A DNA stretch of 64,000 bases, from assembly GCA_030035585.1 (NCBI GenBank), contig CM057482.1, positions 8,295,001 to 8,359,000 on the forward strand, given 5' to 3'. Position 1 is the first letter of the stretch; each line of letters starts with the position of its first letter. The notes below the pieces were generated by a model. The model had not been told where the DNA came from. It ran no database searches and worked only from the letters and a program-made list of their open reading frames with translations. Shown piece by piece: positions 46,040-57,146 of the stretch. Both the position numbers and the translations under genes were made by a program. This DNA comes from Dugong dugon (lineage: Eukaryota > Chordata > Mammalia > Sirenia > Dugongidae).

Positions 46040-47286
46040 GTAGGTCATTGGTTATTGGCTGGTTTCTTAAAATGTGCTGATACAGTCTGTGTTTTTATGA
46101 CTAAAGAAACAGAAGCTCTGGGCGGTCTGCAAGCCCACCAGTGTGTGTTTTAAGTGCAGTATCTTCTTAGACCAGACGCTCCCACCTTCCTGTGTGAGGC
46201 TTTAGATGACAGTGACCACTCCCACCGCTGAACCATCACCATCGTCAAGCCACAGTTGTCCTCGGGGTCGTCCCGTGCGTCAGAATTGTGCTCTGCAGTT
46301 TGCAAATGACCCTTTGGTGTATCTTCTCCTTTTCCTGATAAATGAAACTCCTCTAACAACTGTTGGGTGTCTGGACCCTGGACCGTTTCCCATGTGTGAA
46401 AACTTCCCACGGCCAGTGACGCAGAGACGAGCCGAATGGCTGGCTCCACTGCCGTCAGGACCGGGGCACGTCTCACATCCCGAGCACTTTGAAGGGGCTT
46501 TGTAACTTTTACCTCAAAGCTTTAAAGAAAATCATTTGTGACCTGTGTTTTGCTTGGTGTTTGGTTAAACCTCTGACCCCTGTTAATCTGAGTTTAAACA
46601 GAAGCCATTCAAACACTTTGATTTTCCACTTTCCCTTCTTCCTCTCCCATTTTCTTCCTCTGTAGAGTGTTTATTTGACTGCTGGTTGAGAAACTGGGAT
46701 CGTTTCCAAACTGACAAGCCTTTAGTGTGAAAGTGGGGTAAAATTTATCTGAAAAATAGGAAGATTATAAAAATGGTTGAAATGGCAAGTGTGTTGTTAT
46801 ATATATTCTGCCACAATAAAATAAATAGAAGCTTGCAAATCAAGGATAATTATAGGTAGGAGTGGAGCTTCTTGAAAAGATCTATTTGCCACAGAACTCT
46901 TCTCATCTCTGGTCTAAAAGCATTATTTATATCGTTAAAAACACTGTATTTCTCCACTACTCAGAAACAAAAATAAAGTTTGCCCACACCCCCAAACTTA
47001 CTCCAGATCCGGTTTTATAACAGTGTCCGATGTCTTTACTTTTCTGTTTGTTTGTTTGTCTCCCAGATTTTTCCTCCTCTGTTCCTTTGGGTCCGATTGC
47101 TGTACGCCTGTGGGGAATGTATAAACTGTTAAAGATCTTGAAGTTTGGTTGTTTTTTGGTTTTGTTTTGTTTTTTCTGAGAAACAGCAGGAGCTCTGACC
47201 CTCATCTGAGTCTTTAGACAGGAACTGTTACTGCTCCCTCCTGCCACCATCCCCTTGTACTTCCTGGGCTAGATGAAGTGGGTTTT

Positions 47287-47498
47287 ATGGGTGGTGCAGA
47301 TGGTTTGCACTCAGCTGCTAGCTGAAAGATCAGCAGTTTGAACCCACCCAGCGGCTCCACAAAGAAAGATCTGGCAGTCTGCTTCCATAAAGGTTACAGC
47401 CGGGGAAACCCTAAAGAGCTCACTTCTGCTCTGTAACACATGCGGTCCCCATAAGTTGGAACCCACTCGATGGCAACGGGTTTCTTTTTTTATGGAGA
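47287..47498 (+). repeat. AfroSINE (type 1) in TLN2 intron
   Basis: Head tatgggtggtgcagatggtt, 3' end cccactcgatggcaacgggt plus T run. Confidence 0.88.
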
Positions 47499-47509
47499 AC
47501 ATGGAGTCC

Positions 47510-47704
47510 CTGGTTGGTACAAACGTTCAGTGTGCTTAGCGCTAACAAAAAGGTAGGTGGTGTGAGTCTACACAGAGGGCCTTGGAAAAAAGTCCTGGCG
47601 ATCTACTTTTGAAAAACCAGTCATTGAAAGTCTTATGGCGCACAGTCCTACTCTGACATACATGGAGGCACCATGACTCGGAATCGACTCTACAGCAGCT
47701 GGAC
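47510..47704 (+). repeat. AfroSINE (type 2) in TLN2 intron
   Basis: Head ggagtccctggttggtacaa, 3' end atcgactctacagcagctgg. Directly downstream of another SINE in the same orientation. Confidence 0.88.
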
Positions 47705-48277
47705 GAAGGACATGGAGCGTATTTGTCCGACCTTTTTTATAATTTGGTGGTAGTGAGGGGTGGAGCTTCATCTCATAGGGAACTTCTACCTATCTTTTAT
47801 GACTCTGTGTTGGGGTGATGGAGGGCTCATACCAGGTGTACGTATTCCTCTGTCTCCTTTGCCTGCGTGGACTTGGGCTTAAGCAGGCCCTCTCTTGGTT
47901 TCTCCATGACTGTCTTGTCATTCTCTGTCAATTCCTGGCCTGGTTTTTATAGCAAAGGATAGGGAACAAAGCCACATTCAGTTAGAAGTAAATTTGGACT
48001 GTGTTCTTCTTGGCGTTTCTGCTGAATTTTAGATACAACTTGCGCCCTACTGGTTTGAAGAAACCTGAACCTTGTTTGTGGGCATTTTATAGCTCGGCCC
48101 TCGTTCCTCCCGATCTGCTGCAGTCCCCGTAACTGCTGGTGGTGTCAGAACAAAACAGCTGTCTCTGGTGAAGGACAATGCCCGCATTCTTGCCAGGTTG
48201 GCAGGCTCAGGGCCTGGAAGGCGATGGTGGTTTCATCTCTACTTTGTCTTTTCTTTTTCTTTCTTTTCCTGTCCCAG

Positions 48278-48375
48278 CTTCTGACTACGGGCTGTTCCTT
48301 TCGGATGAAGACCCCAGGAAAGGCATTTGGCTGGAAGCAGGCAGAACACTGGATTACTACATGTTGCGAAATGGG
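48278..48375 (+). CDS. TLN2: Talin-2, coding exon 2 (residues 46-78)
   Basis: The 98-bp exon lies between gtcccag and gggg|tatgc, with the donor GT at 48376. With the base carried over it completes Ala46, then reads SDYGLFLSDEDPRKGIWLEA and GRTLDYYMLRNG. This is the second half of the F0 ubiquitin-like fold. DEDPRKGIWL matches talin-2; talin-1 has DDDPKKGIWL in this place. The exon ends on a codon boundary (cumulative 234 coding bases, 78 codons), so the following intron is phase 0. No stops or frameshifts. Confidence 0.95.
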
Positions 48376-49784
48376 GTATGCTGTTGTCCCCCCCACCCTC
48401 ACCGCCACCCTTTTTAAAATTTCTTTCTCCGTGGGCCGTCCAGAGAAGCCAACATCGTTATGCTTTACATGAAAAGAGAAAACCAACAATCAGTTTTGAT
48501 TCAAGGACATTTTATTTATAGTTGATGTGATGTACTTTGTAAGGATTGTCCAGGTGGTGATAGAAAATGCCAGCAATCCAAATTCTTGAAGCTCTACAGA
48601 GGGATTGAAGAAGTTTGGGGTTAGTATTTTCAGGGATTTCTACATGCCGTTGTTGGATTTGCTAGTTAAGAGGTAAGATACGGCATCTTCCTGCGTGTAG
48701 GAGGTGATGGAAAGTAGGGATAGAATTGAGGGGAAACTAAAATGTAATCCCCAAGTTAGTTGGAGGCTGAATATTCATTACTGTTTTATTTTTCAATAAA
48801 CTTCAAATTAGGGATGTGAGGTTAATCATGACCAGTAATAGTAACAACAACCCCAAAATGGCTCTGTTATGGAAATATAACAAGTCAAAAAGTGTTAAGC
48901 CTCCTCTTCAGCTGAACTCCCAAGATAGTGGGCTTTCGGAGCTTAAGACAGACTGGACTCACCACCTAGGTCAGTATCCCATGAAGTGAGCGAGAAGTAT
49001 GTGACGCCAATTAATTTTTCTCTCCATAGTTCTATTTTTAAGAAGTGTAGTAAAAAAGAAGTTTCTTATTTAAAAATAACTCCCAAACTTACTACCCACC
49101 CATGTTTGGTCTGGCCGTTATTACCAATTCTACGTTGTCATGGAAACCATATCCCACGACTGTGAAGAGTTAGGGGCTGTGATATATGTCCTTCATCATG
49201 TATGCGTAGTTTGTAAAAATTGTTTATAGCAGTGTAAGAGATCGCTGGAGAAACACACCACTGTCTTGGAAAAAGGCAACTGAGATTTTTCCTCTGCTAA
49301 TTCTCGTCAGAGCAGACCGTTCCCAGACTTTCAGGGGGACGTATGCCACTTTTCATTTTATAGAAGGTAGTTTTCAGTAATTGTGAGCATAAAAATTATT
49401 TTTTTGGGTGCAATTTCACTATCAGATTTTAGAGAAATCCTTATTAAAACAATTATTTAGCTCTGGAGTCCCTGGGTGGTGCAAAAGGTTAACGTGATTG
49501 GCTGCTAACCAAAAGTTTGGTGGTTCTGGTTCACCCAGAGGCACCTTGGAAGAAAGGTCTGCTTCTGAAAAATCAACCACTGAAAACCCTGTGGAGCACA
49601 GTTCTGCTGTGACACACGTAGGGTCGCCAGGAGTCGGAATCGACTTGATGGCAGCTAGAAGTGGAAGGGAAAATTCTTTTTTTTTTAAAAAAAAAAGTGT
49701 CTAGGTTGGCTGTTTTCCCACTCAGCGTTGCATCTAGACCCACAAAAAGGCCGTTGTGAAGTATGTGTATGGTTTATGCTCTAG
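48376..49784 (+). other. TLN2: TLN2 intron (phase 0), with one SINE near its 3' end
   Basis: GT at 48376-48377 and AG at 49783-49784. A type-2 AfroSINE (49464-49664) with an A/T-rich tail lies about 100 bp before the acceptor. Nothing else recognised. Confidence 0.85.
49464..49664 (+). repeat. AfroSINE (type 2) in TLN2 intron
   Basis: Head ggagtccctgggtggtgcaa, 3' end tcgacttgatggcagctaga, then an A/T-rich tail. Confidence 0.92.
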
Positions 49785-49914
49785 GATATTTTGGAATATA
49801 AAAAGAAACAGAGACCTCAGAAAATCCGGATGCTGGATGGATCTGTGAAAACAGTGATGGTGGACGACTCCAAGACGGTTGGGGAACTCCTGGTTACCAT
49901 CTGCAGTAGGATAG
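49785..49914 (+). CDS. TLN2: Talin-2, coding exon 3 (residues 79-121)
   Basis: The 130-bp exon follows gctctag and ends at atag|gtgagc. It encodes DILEYKKKQRPQKIRMLDGS, then VKTVMVDDSKTVGELLVTIC and SRI, plus one base of codon 122. This spans the F0-F1 boundary and the first strands of F1, another ubiquitin-like fold. The KKKQRPQK segment is the basic linker common to talins. VGELLVTICSRIG fits talin-2; talin-1 has a TDMLMTICARIG-type sequence. Frame intact, downstream intron phase 1. Confidence 0.95.
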
Positions 49915-50702
49915 GTGAGCATTCACATGCCTGCGTTGCCTTCTTTGTTCCCTTTTGATTTTTATGACTTCCCTCTTCTTTTTTTTGACCCCTTCTGATG
50001 CCTAGGCAATTTTAAATGTGTCTTCACACACTGATTTGTGCTCAACCCCAAGAAAGTATCTGCATTCTCCTGATTTGCAGATTCAAAAACTTGAATCGCT
50101 CACTAAGTCATAATTGAGAGCTTTTTTTTTTTTCTCTTTCAAAAATGAAAGAAATTTTCAAATTGAGAGTAGTGGTTTGGAAATCATATAGTTCGGTCCC
50201 CCACCCGTTGCTGGGATTCTGTGTCAGCATCGCAGACATCCAGTAGTATCTCCTTGAATACTTGTGCTAACAGCCTCGGCAGTTGACTATCAGGCAGCTG
50301 TTCTTGCCTTTCCACAACAAGCCCTTCAAATATTTGAAGGAAGTACCCTTGTCTACCTTAGTTTTCTCTTCATGCAAAGGAAGCCCAGTTCCTTTAGGCA
50401 CTTCTGGTTTGACATTGTCTTGCCTTCCTCTGCATGATCTCTTCTTTGTTCTTGGTTCTCGAAAATTAGACAAAAGAATTGAACATGACATTTTGAATGT
50501 GACTTAACTAGCTGAAAACCCAGCGTATCATCCATAGTTATTTGATGTGTGCTCCACAGGGACACCTCAGTGGCCGTCTCTTTTGTAAGGCCTCTTCTCT
50601 TCTTTGACACCATGAACTCCTTAGGGGTATTATGAGCTGCAGGCGGAAAGGGGTCGTTGACAACTTAATCGTTTATAATTATAACCCAGTTTGTATTTTT
50701 AG
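49915..50702 (+). other. TLN2: TLN2 intron (phase 1), 788 bp
   Basis: GT at 49915 (gtgagc) and AG at 50701-50702 (atttttag). No repeat recognised inside it. The short open frames on both strands around 50270-50610 have no recognisable protein content. Confidence 0.85.
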
Positions 50703-50855
50703 GAATAACAAACTATGAAGAATACTCTTTAATCCAAGAAACTATGGAAGAAAAGAAAGAGGAGGGGACGGGTACACTCAAAAAAGACAGGACCCTGTTA
50801 CGAGATGAGAGGAAAATGGAGAAGCTGAAGGCCAAGCTTCACACAGATGACGACC
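50703..50855 (+). CDS. TLN2: Talin-2, coding exon 4 (residues 122-172, F1 with its loop)
   Basis: The 153-bp exon runs from atttttag to gacc|gtaagt. It reads GITNYEEYSLIQETMEEKKE, then EGTGTLKKDRTLLRDERKME and KLKAKLHTDDD. In known talin structures this is F1 with its long flexible loop. The loop is rich in charged residues and carries basic side chains involved in contact with acidic lipids; talin-1 has phosphorylated threonines here, and TGT and KDRT are present at the matching places. EEGTGTLKKDRT is the talin-2 form (talin-1: EEITGTLRKDKT). The frame is open, and the last base joins the next exon to give Leu173. Confidence 0.95.
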
Positions 50856-52889
50856 GTAAGTGTTTGAGAAGGAAGACTGATACAGGTACCCGGGCTCTGC
50901 CAAGCTCACTCCCTCCCATCATCTCTGTGACCCAGGACAGGGTGTATTTTTTATTTTTTTCATTTCATCTGTAAATATTTTTAGGTTTGTGTCTCTAAAA
51001 TATAAAGGCTCTTAAGAGATTAAAAAGTAACTGTAATACATTCCATAACTTTAAAAAAAAACTCTTAATATTGAATATATGAATCATGTTCACATTTTCT
51101 CTGTTGTCTTCTCAAAATATTTTAAGTTTGTTTGAACTGCGACCCAAGTAAGGTTGGGTGATATGTTGCTTAACTCTTAAGAGGCTCTATCTCTTTTATT
51201 TTTCCACTGCAATTTGTGTGTGTGTGTGTGTGCATTTAGAAACCAGGTTTTTAGTTGTATAGTGCTTCGTGCAGTCTGGATTTTGCTGATTGCATATCTG
51301 TGGTGTCATTTAACATGTGCCTCTCTCCTTTTAATTCCTTAAAACTCGAGGCCTAATCAGATTGAAGTGTGTGAGAATGCATGCGTGTGTGTGTGTGTAC
51401 ATATACACATACATACACGTATATGTACACATGCAGATACACACACACATATTTAAAATAAAGCTGACTCCTTACCTTGTGTTATGTACTTCCATTTAGA
51501 AGTTAACAGCCATCCAGGAGCATCGCCTAGATTCATTGTTTCCTTAGTGGTTACAAACTAGTAATGTGATTCTATCACAGGCAAGTCATGTTCTGTGGCC
51601 ACACAGTTAATATATGTATACCCCAAGTGCCCCAAAGCCCATGCTGTGTGTAACTTGCTGCCTGAGCCTCCACAGAAAGGATCTTAATTCATGCCACAGC
51701 TCACTTAGGCCTCCCCAGCCTCTTCCTTTGATTGCTCTTGCTTTTGCTGCTGCTTTGGGAAGATGTCATCATTGGCATTGTGTCTGTTGATGTTCAGTAG
51801 AGTTGTCATTCCCTCTTAGCCACTGTCCCTTCCCTTTTCTTCCTGCCTCATTTGATTTCCAGTAGCATACTTCTTTCCAAGCGAGACTTGAGGAGACATG
51901 TCCTCAGGATTTATTAATATGCGTATGATACTTTCCGAAGTATTGTGGGAGATGAGGTTGATCAGATGCAGTCCTGTGCTGAAGTTGCCTATAACCTCAT
52001 GGGGCTGGTAATAAGTACTTACCCACACATGTGTGTTAAGCCCAGGGAGGAGTGTAGGTACGAGTGCTGTGGAAAGTGTAGAGGAGTAATTAATTCCACG
52101 GGCCTGGATATCAGGAAAGGAGCCCTGGTGGCGCAACGTTTAAGTGTTCAGCTGGTAACCCAAAGGGTGGAGGTGTGAACCTACACAGTGGCTCCGCAGG
52201 AGACAAGACCTGGCAATCTACTCCCACAAGGATTACAGCCTAGAAAACCCTATTGGACAGTTCTACTCCATCACACGGGGTCGCTATGAGTTGGAATCAA
52301 CTTGACAGCACCCAGCAACAACAACAGATACCAGGAGTGGGTTCTCAGAATGGGTGACATTCATGCTGGGTCATGGGCAGGGTTTCTGCCATCCTCACCT
52401 TCCCCTGTTCTGTTCCCTCAGGCCTCCCTCACCCCATTGCTTTCATTTTTCTTCTCTTTGCTAATTAGGCTCAGAGATAACTCATTATGCTCAGAGGTTG
52501 TAAGTTATTTCACTTGATGAGGCAGACTACAGATCTACTCTTGATTGAAAGGAAATGTCTAACTGGTTGTCTTAGCATAAAGCACTAATTTCCTTGTTTC
52601 TTTTTTTTTTTTTCCCAAGAAGGAGGCATATTATAAATTCAATTGCAGTGCTTTAGCTAACTTTAGGAATGGCTGAGAATTCTCTCTCATTCCCTTTTCA
52701 GTTTATCATATGGTAGATATGAACTTGTTTTTCAAAGTTAAAAAGCACAGTTCTGATAGAAGAAATAACCAAAACTGACTGTCGGCATCACAGAAATCAA
52801 CGTCTGTGTCAATCTGCTGTTTTGGCCACAACCCCCTTTACTTAGGAGGAAATGTGCACAGTGCTTTCATGTGTCTTGTTGTGTTGCAG
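50856..52889 (+). other. TLN2: TLN2 intron (phase 1), with dinucleotide repeats and a SINE
   Basis: GT at 50856 (gtaagt) and AG at 52888-52889 (gttgcag). It contains a short (TG)n tract near 51213-51232, an alternating TG/CA stretch near 51379-51450, and an AfroSINE at 52119-52326. The rest is unrecognised. Confidence 0.85.
52119..52326 (+). repeat. AfroSINE (type 1) in TLN2 intron
   Basis: Head ggagccctggtggcgcaacg, 3' end acttgacagcacccagcaac plus (AAC)n. The flanks gatatcagga and gataccagga suggest a target duplication. Confidence 0.92.
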
Positions 52890-53032
52890 TAAACTGGCTG
52901 GATCACAGCCGAACGTTCAGAGAACAAGGAGTAGATGAAAACGAAACCTTGCTGCTTAGACGGAAGTTCTTTTACTCTGATCAGAATGTAGATTCAAGAG
53001 ACCCTGTGCAGCTGAACTTGCTCTATGTTCAG
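52890..53032 (+). CDS. TLN2: Talin-2, coding exon 5 (residues 173-220, end of F1 into F2)
   Basis: The 143-bp exon lies between ttgcag and ttcag|gtacag. With the carried base it reads LNWLDHSRTFREQGVDENET, then LLLRRKFFYSDQNVDSRDPV and QLNLLYVQ. This covers the end of F1 and the start of the F2 helical (acyl-CoA-binding-like) subdomain. RRKFFYSDQNVDSRDPVQL is nearly invariant between talin paralogues, while HSRTFREQGVDENET is talin-2-like. The exon ends on a codon boundary (660 bases, 220 codons). No damage seen. Confidence 0.95.
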
Positions 53033-54614
53033 GTACAGTATTTAATGCCCAGACACTGAGGTTGATGAGCTTTCTGGGAGCCCCAGCTTCCACCATGTTT
53101 ATGGAAGCAAGTTTCCAGCAGGCATTGCTCCTGGGTTCCACACACATTTCTGGTTGCTTCTCAGGTTGATGTTTGACACGGGCTGCTGGCCATCCAGAGT
53201 GGTGCCTCTGTTGGCCTCTCTTTGGCCTCAGATTGGGACCTGGTGGCCAATACTGTCCCTCTTCGCCCAGCAGTGAGAGGCAGTTGTGTTGGACTGAGTG
53301 GGCTTACTAGTTCAAACATAGGACAGCTTTCTTAGCTGGCAGCTTAGAATATAAGAGAATATCAGCAGAAAATCAGTGCTTCCCATGAACTGAAAGATAG
53401 CCTCTCAGTAACCTTTTATGGCTTTACCTTTAACTAATTGTTAAAACTTAGACAAGTCATTTAAATTATCTGAGTTGCAGTTCCATGATATGTAAAATAC
53501 GAGCTTTGCAGTAGATGACCCCCAAGGTTTCACTCATCTCAAGGAAGACATAATTCATCTTTTTCTCCTTCCCCCATCTCACTTGCTTTCTCCCTTTTTC
53601 CCTGCTCCTTTCCCTTTTCCCTCCTTCCATTTACCTACCTGCCTGTCTATAGAAATAGCCACATGCACTGCCTGTATTTATAAACAAAGTTTTATTGGCA
53701 CAGAACTTTTTTTTTTTTTTTTTTACATATTTTCTGTGGCTGCTCTTGCTGTCCAAGGGCAGAGTTCAGTAGTTGTGACAGAGACCGTACGGCCCCCAAG
53801 GTCTAACATATATACTATCCAGCCCTTTATGGGAAAAGTTTGCTGATCCCTGAATTAGTAGATGGAAGAATGGTCTGGAAGGGGATTGGGAGGACAGAGT
53901 CTGGAAGGCAGGAAATAACAGGACAGTGAGAAAATGCTTATCGGTTTAAGGCTCAGAGCGATAGCCAACAGTGTACATCTAAGAGTATTTTGGGGATCGT
54001 TTAACTAGAGGAAGGACAGAAACAAGAGGGATAAATAGCAATAGTGCTGGTGGATTGAGAACTGGAAAGGAAGACCTCAGACACAGTGAGTTCCCAATTC
54101 TACGACAGTGCATTTGCTTGTCATCCCCCCAAGTATTTTGTGTATTAAATTCTTGTCTGTTTGTGTCTGTCTGTCTGTCCTCTCTGCCCCATCTCCTTTG
54201 TCTTGGAATAGGGATTGGATTGATTTTTACCTCTAGATATTTTTTCTGCTGGCTTTATGATTTAGGGGTCATAGAAAGTAAATTGCATTTCTATTCCGGC
54301 CTCTATGAATTTGCTAATTGAACAAGACTGTTCGTTTGCCTCCCTCTGCTTTTCATGATCCCGTAAACCTTCCTAGATTCTAATCAAGCTTCAGTGCTGA
54401 TGTACTGGTCACTGCTGATGCTCTCCAGCTATTTGGGGCAAAGGTGTGTTTTCCTTTTGGCTTCATTCTTCTGTGCTACAGCCATCCACAGCACGCTGAA
54501 GGCATCCTGTGTGGGGGCTAGTACATCTCCCCTGTGCTCATGTCAGGACTTGTCAGTGGACAGAGTGGGTCGGTCCCCCAGCCCCTGATACCTTGGCTTC
54601 CTCTTATGTTTCAG
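53033..54614 (+). other. TLN2: TLN2 intron (phase 0), with a hAT-type MER fragment
   Basis: GT at 53033 (gtacag) and AG at 54613-54614 (gtttcag). A DNA-transposon-like fragment sits at about 53655-53853. The rest is unrecognised. Confidence 0.85.
53655..53853 (-). mobile_element. hAT-type MER DNA transposon fragment
   Basis: Inverted copy of a common nonautonomous element: aaacaaagttttattggcac, ctgtggctgctcttgctgtc, gacagagaccgtacggcccc and agtttgctgatccctg. Interrupted by a run of about 18 T. Exact family name uncertain. Confidence 0.65.
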
Positions 54615-54742
54615 GCTCGGGATGACATCCTAAACGGCTCCCACCCTGTCTCCTTCGAAAAGGCTTGTGAATTTGGTGGATTTCAAGCCCAGATCCAGTT
54701 TGGACCTCATGTGGACCATAAGCATAAACCTGGATTCTTAGA
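54615..54742 (+). CDS. TLN2: Talin-2, coding exon 6 (residues 221-262, F2), last exon in window
   Basis: The 128-bp exon follows gtttcag and ends at ttaga|gtaaat. It reads ARDDILNGSHPVSFEKACEF, then GGFQAQIQFGPHVDHKHKPG and FL, plus two bases (GA) of an Asp or Glu codon completed in the next exon. This is the helical F2 subdomain of the FERM domain. The HKHKP segment carries lysines of the positive patch that faces the membrane in talin-1. EFGGFQAQIQFGPHV is the talin-2 form. The rest of the head (F2 end, F3/PTB) and the whole rod are not in the window, so the gene is cut by the window edge, not truncated biologically. If this intron were retained, the frame would stop at TAA 54744-54746. Confidence 0.94.
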
Positions 54743-55383
54743 GTAAATGGCCTTTTATTTATTTTCATATCTCTTCTTCTCTTTTTCTTCTTTTTTTTTC
54801 TTTTCTTCTTCCTCTTCTTTTCTTCCAAGCTATTTGTTTTTGGGCTAGCTACTCAAAATACGCACCCAAGTGTCAGTCAGTCATGAAAATGTTAGCTTTT
54901 GCTCAGTTGAATATATGGTCAAATTTGCAGACGTTGGGAAAAGCAGAATGGCTAGAGATTGGGTGTTGGAATGACAACTGTCAAGGGTATTTGTTTCAAG
55001 TTCAGGTGGTACGGTGTCCTCTCTAGCCTGTTCTAGGATACCCCTGGAGGTGAGGAACTCACTTCCCTCTCTACCCTGCACCCTCTCCCCGTGAGAACAT
55101 TCCTTCTTCATATTGGAACAGACTTTGTTGTCTTTAATAATTTTCTCAGACTCCTGGAGCCACGGAGTGTAGACGAGAAGGCGTCATGTTTTTATTACAG
55201 CCTTGTGGTCCCAGTTGCTCTGAAAGCATGAGTGCACCTCGAACAGTTGGTCCGTCCTCTTCGCTCATCTGGCCTTCTGTTCTCCTTTATAAAGTTACGG
55301 GGGCGAGTCTGGCTTCAAACTCCTCGATTCAAGAGAAAGCAATCCTAATTCATCATGGCCCACAGAACATGGGCCGTAGTTGG

Positions 55384-55790
55384 TGTCTTAGGCTGGGTTC
55401 TCTAGAGAAGCCAAACCAGTGATTTGTCTATATATATATGGAAAGAGAGAGAGAGAGAGATTTATATCAAAGAAATGGCTCGCATGGTTGTAGAGGCTGG
55501 GAAGTCCCAAGTCCATGGGTCAGGCTTAAGACTTCTCCCAACTGACATAGCTGCAGAGGCTGACAAATCCCAAAATTAGCAGACGAGCTGCTAGCTCAGG
55601 TCCCAAGAACCAGTGGTCAGTTGTACAGCAGCCAGTTGCAGGATCCAGAACCAGCGAAAGCCCAAATGCCTTGCTGGAAAGTCCACCTATATTGGCTGCA
55701 GGCCACACCCCTAAGGAAACTCCCTTTCAACTGATTGGCTACTCACAGCAGATCCCATCATGGAAATGCAGGTGAAACATGTAGGCGAGG
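55384..55790 (-). mobile_element. Solo LTR, MaLR-like, minus strand
   Basis: Starts tgtcttaggctgggttctct, then a short AT/AG simple stretch and aaatggctcgcatggttgta, as in the 22387 element. Right end uncertain. Confidence 0.6.
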
Positions 55791-56865
55791 CCAAAAAAAA
55801 AAAAAGGTCAATGTGGTCAATATCATGCTGTTACCTAGAGAGTAACTTGTGGAGACTTTGGAGACTTTTTGGAACCTGATGTGGATGCCCATCGGGCAGT
55901 GGGAGGATGTGCAGCATGAGGTATGTTGAGTAGGCCATCAGTTGTATTGTGTCCAACTGTGTCAAGGGGAGAAGATGGTATAAGTGCTCATGTGACACTT
56001 GACCCCCTTTCACTTTGGTGGAAGAAGTCAGGACCAGCATGTGCCCTTGATTAAGACGAAAACCCAAATTTAACCTACTGTTTGGTCTAAACTGAATTGT
56101 TTCAAAACAAAACTACCCTTGGGTTATTGAATCCCAGGGAGACTTTGTAACGTTATGCTTTGTCCTACAGTGTACCATGCTGTGGCCTTGATTCTGAGCA
56201 GCTCCTGTCACTTGCTTGGTTCTATATTATCCACACAAGTCGTATGGTCAAGGGCTCCTCAGGACTCATTTCTCCGCAGCCCACATGACTTTCTTCCTAT
56301 GGGAGCCATGGGAAACTGGCCTTTCTCTCTGTTCTGTGGCCCCACAGATGCCTTACAAAGGATCACATACACACGTGCTTGTAGCAGTTTCCCCGTTCCC
56401 ACAGTTTAACCTCACAGCTGGTCCCTTAGATACATTTGATGTCATAAACCTGGGGATTATGGCCGTGGAAGTTGATAAATAGACATCAAGAACTCATTAG
56501 GCCCTGGAGGAGCCAACATGCTTTGTTTCTATCTGCTTCTATGAGAGACTGATGAAGAACAGGAGAGACTGGAGGGGAGATTTATGAACCAAACATTTTT
56601 AAATAAAAAACTGACCTGTTTTTACCCTTTCCCAGCTGTAAACTTGTGTGGCCCTGGTGGGAAGGAGCTCCAAGTGTAACCATTCAGCTGGTGCCCAAGT
56701 CTGGCTGTAGGATCATACCCTCATCATTTAATTAACACCTTTTCTTCTAAGGCCTGGCCCAACTACTCTCCAGGCCCCCACTGTGAATTGAGAAAGCAGT
56801 ATTTTATGTGATAGATGTGGTAGGGGGCTCAGAGAGGAAAAGTGGTTTCTTCACGATTGTAGTTA

Positions 56866-57146
56866 GGGGCTCTCAAGTCGACTCCCAACTCCTAGTGACC
56901 CCGTGCACCACGGGATCAAACCATTGTGATCCATAGGGTTTTCACTGGCTGATTTTCTGAAGTAGATTGCCAGGCCTTTCTTCCTAGTCTGTCTTAGTTT
57001 GGAAGTTCCACTGAAACCTCTTCAGCATCATAGCAACAACATACAGGCCTGCACTGATGGATGTGGCTTGACTTGCACTGGCCAGGAATCAAACCCAGGT
57101 CTCCTACATGGAAGGCTAGAATTTTACCACTGAACCACCGCTGCCC
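56866..57146 (-). repeat. Composite SINE with tRNA-Gly-like head
   Basis: On the minus strand the element begins (57146 to 57074) with a 73-base tRNA-Gly-like head: A box region tggttcagtgg, B box gggtttgattcc, end ccagtgca. The body matches the RTE 5' region (agacagactaggaagaaa), and the end is AfroSINE-like (ggagttgggagtcgacttga). Not a functional tRNA gene, because it is continuous with the SINE body and diverged. Confidence 0.75.

Larger units (their letters stand above)
46040..48277 (+). other. TLN2: TLN2 intron (phase 1), with two tandem SINEs
   Basis: GT at 46040-46041 and AG at 48276-48277, after a strong T/C tract from about 48243. The intron holds two same-strand AfroSINE copies (47287-47498 and 47510-47704). 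The other roughly 1.8 kb shows nothing I recognise. Confidence 0.85.

Noticed and set aside
57074-57146. Possible functional tRNA-Gly gene
   Set aside because: Many changes from tRNA-Gly, including stem positions. It continues directly into a SINE body with the same orientation.
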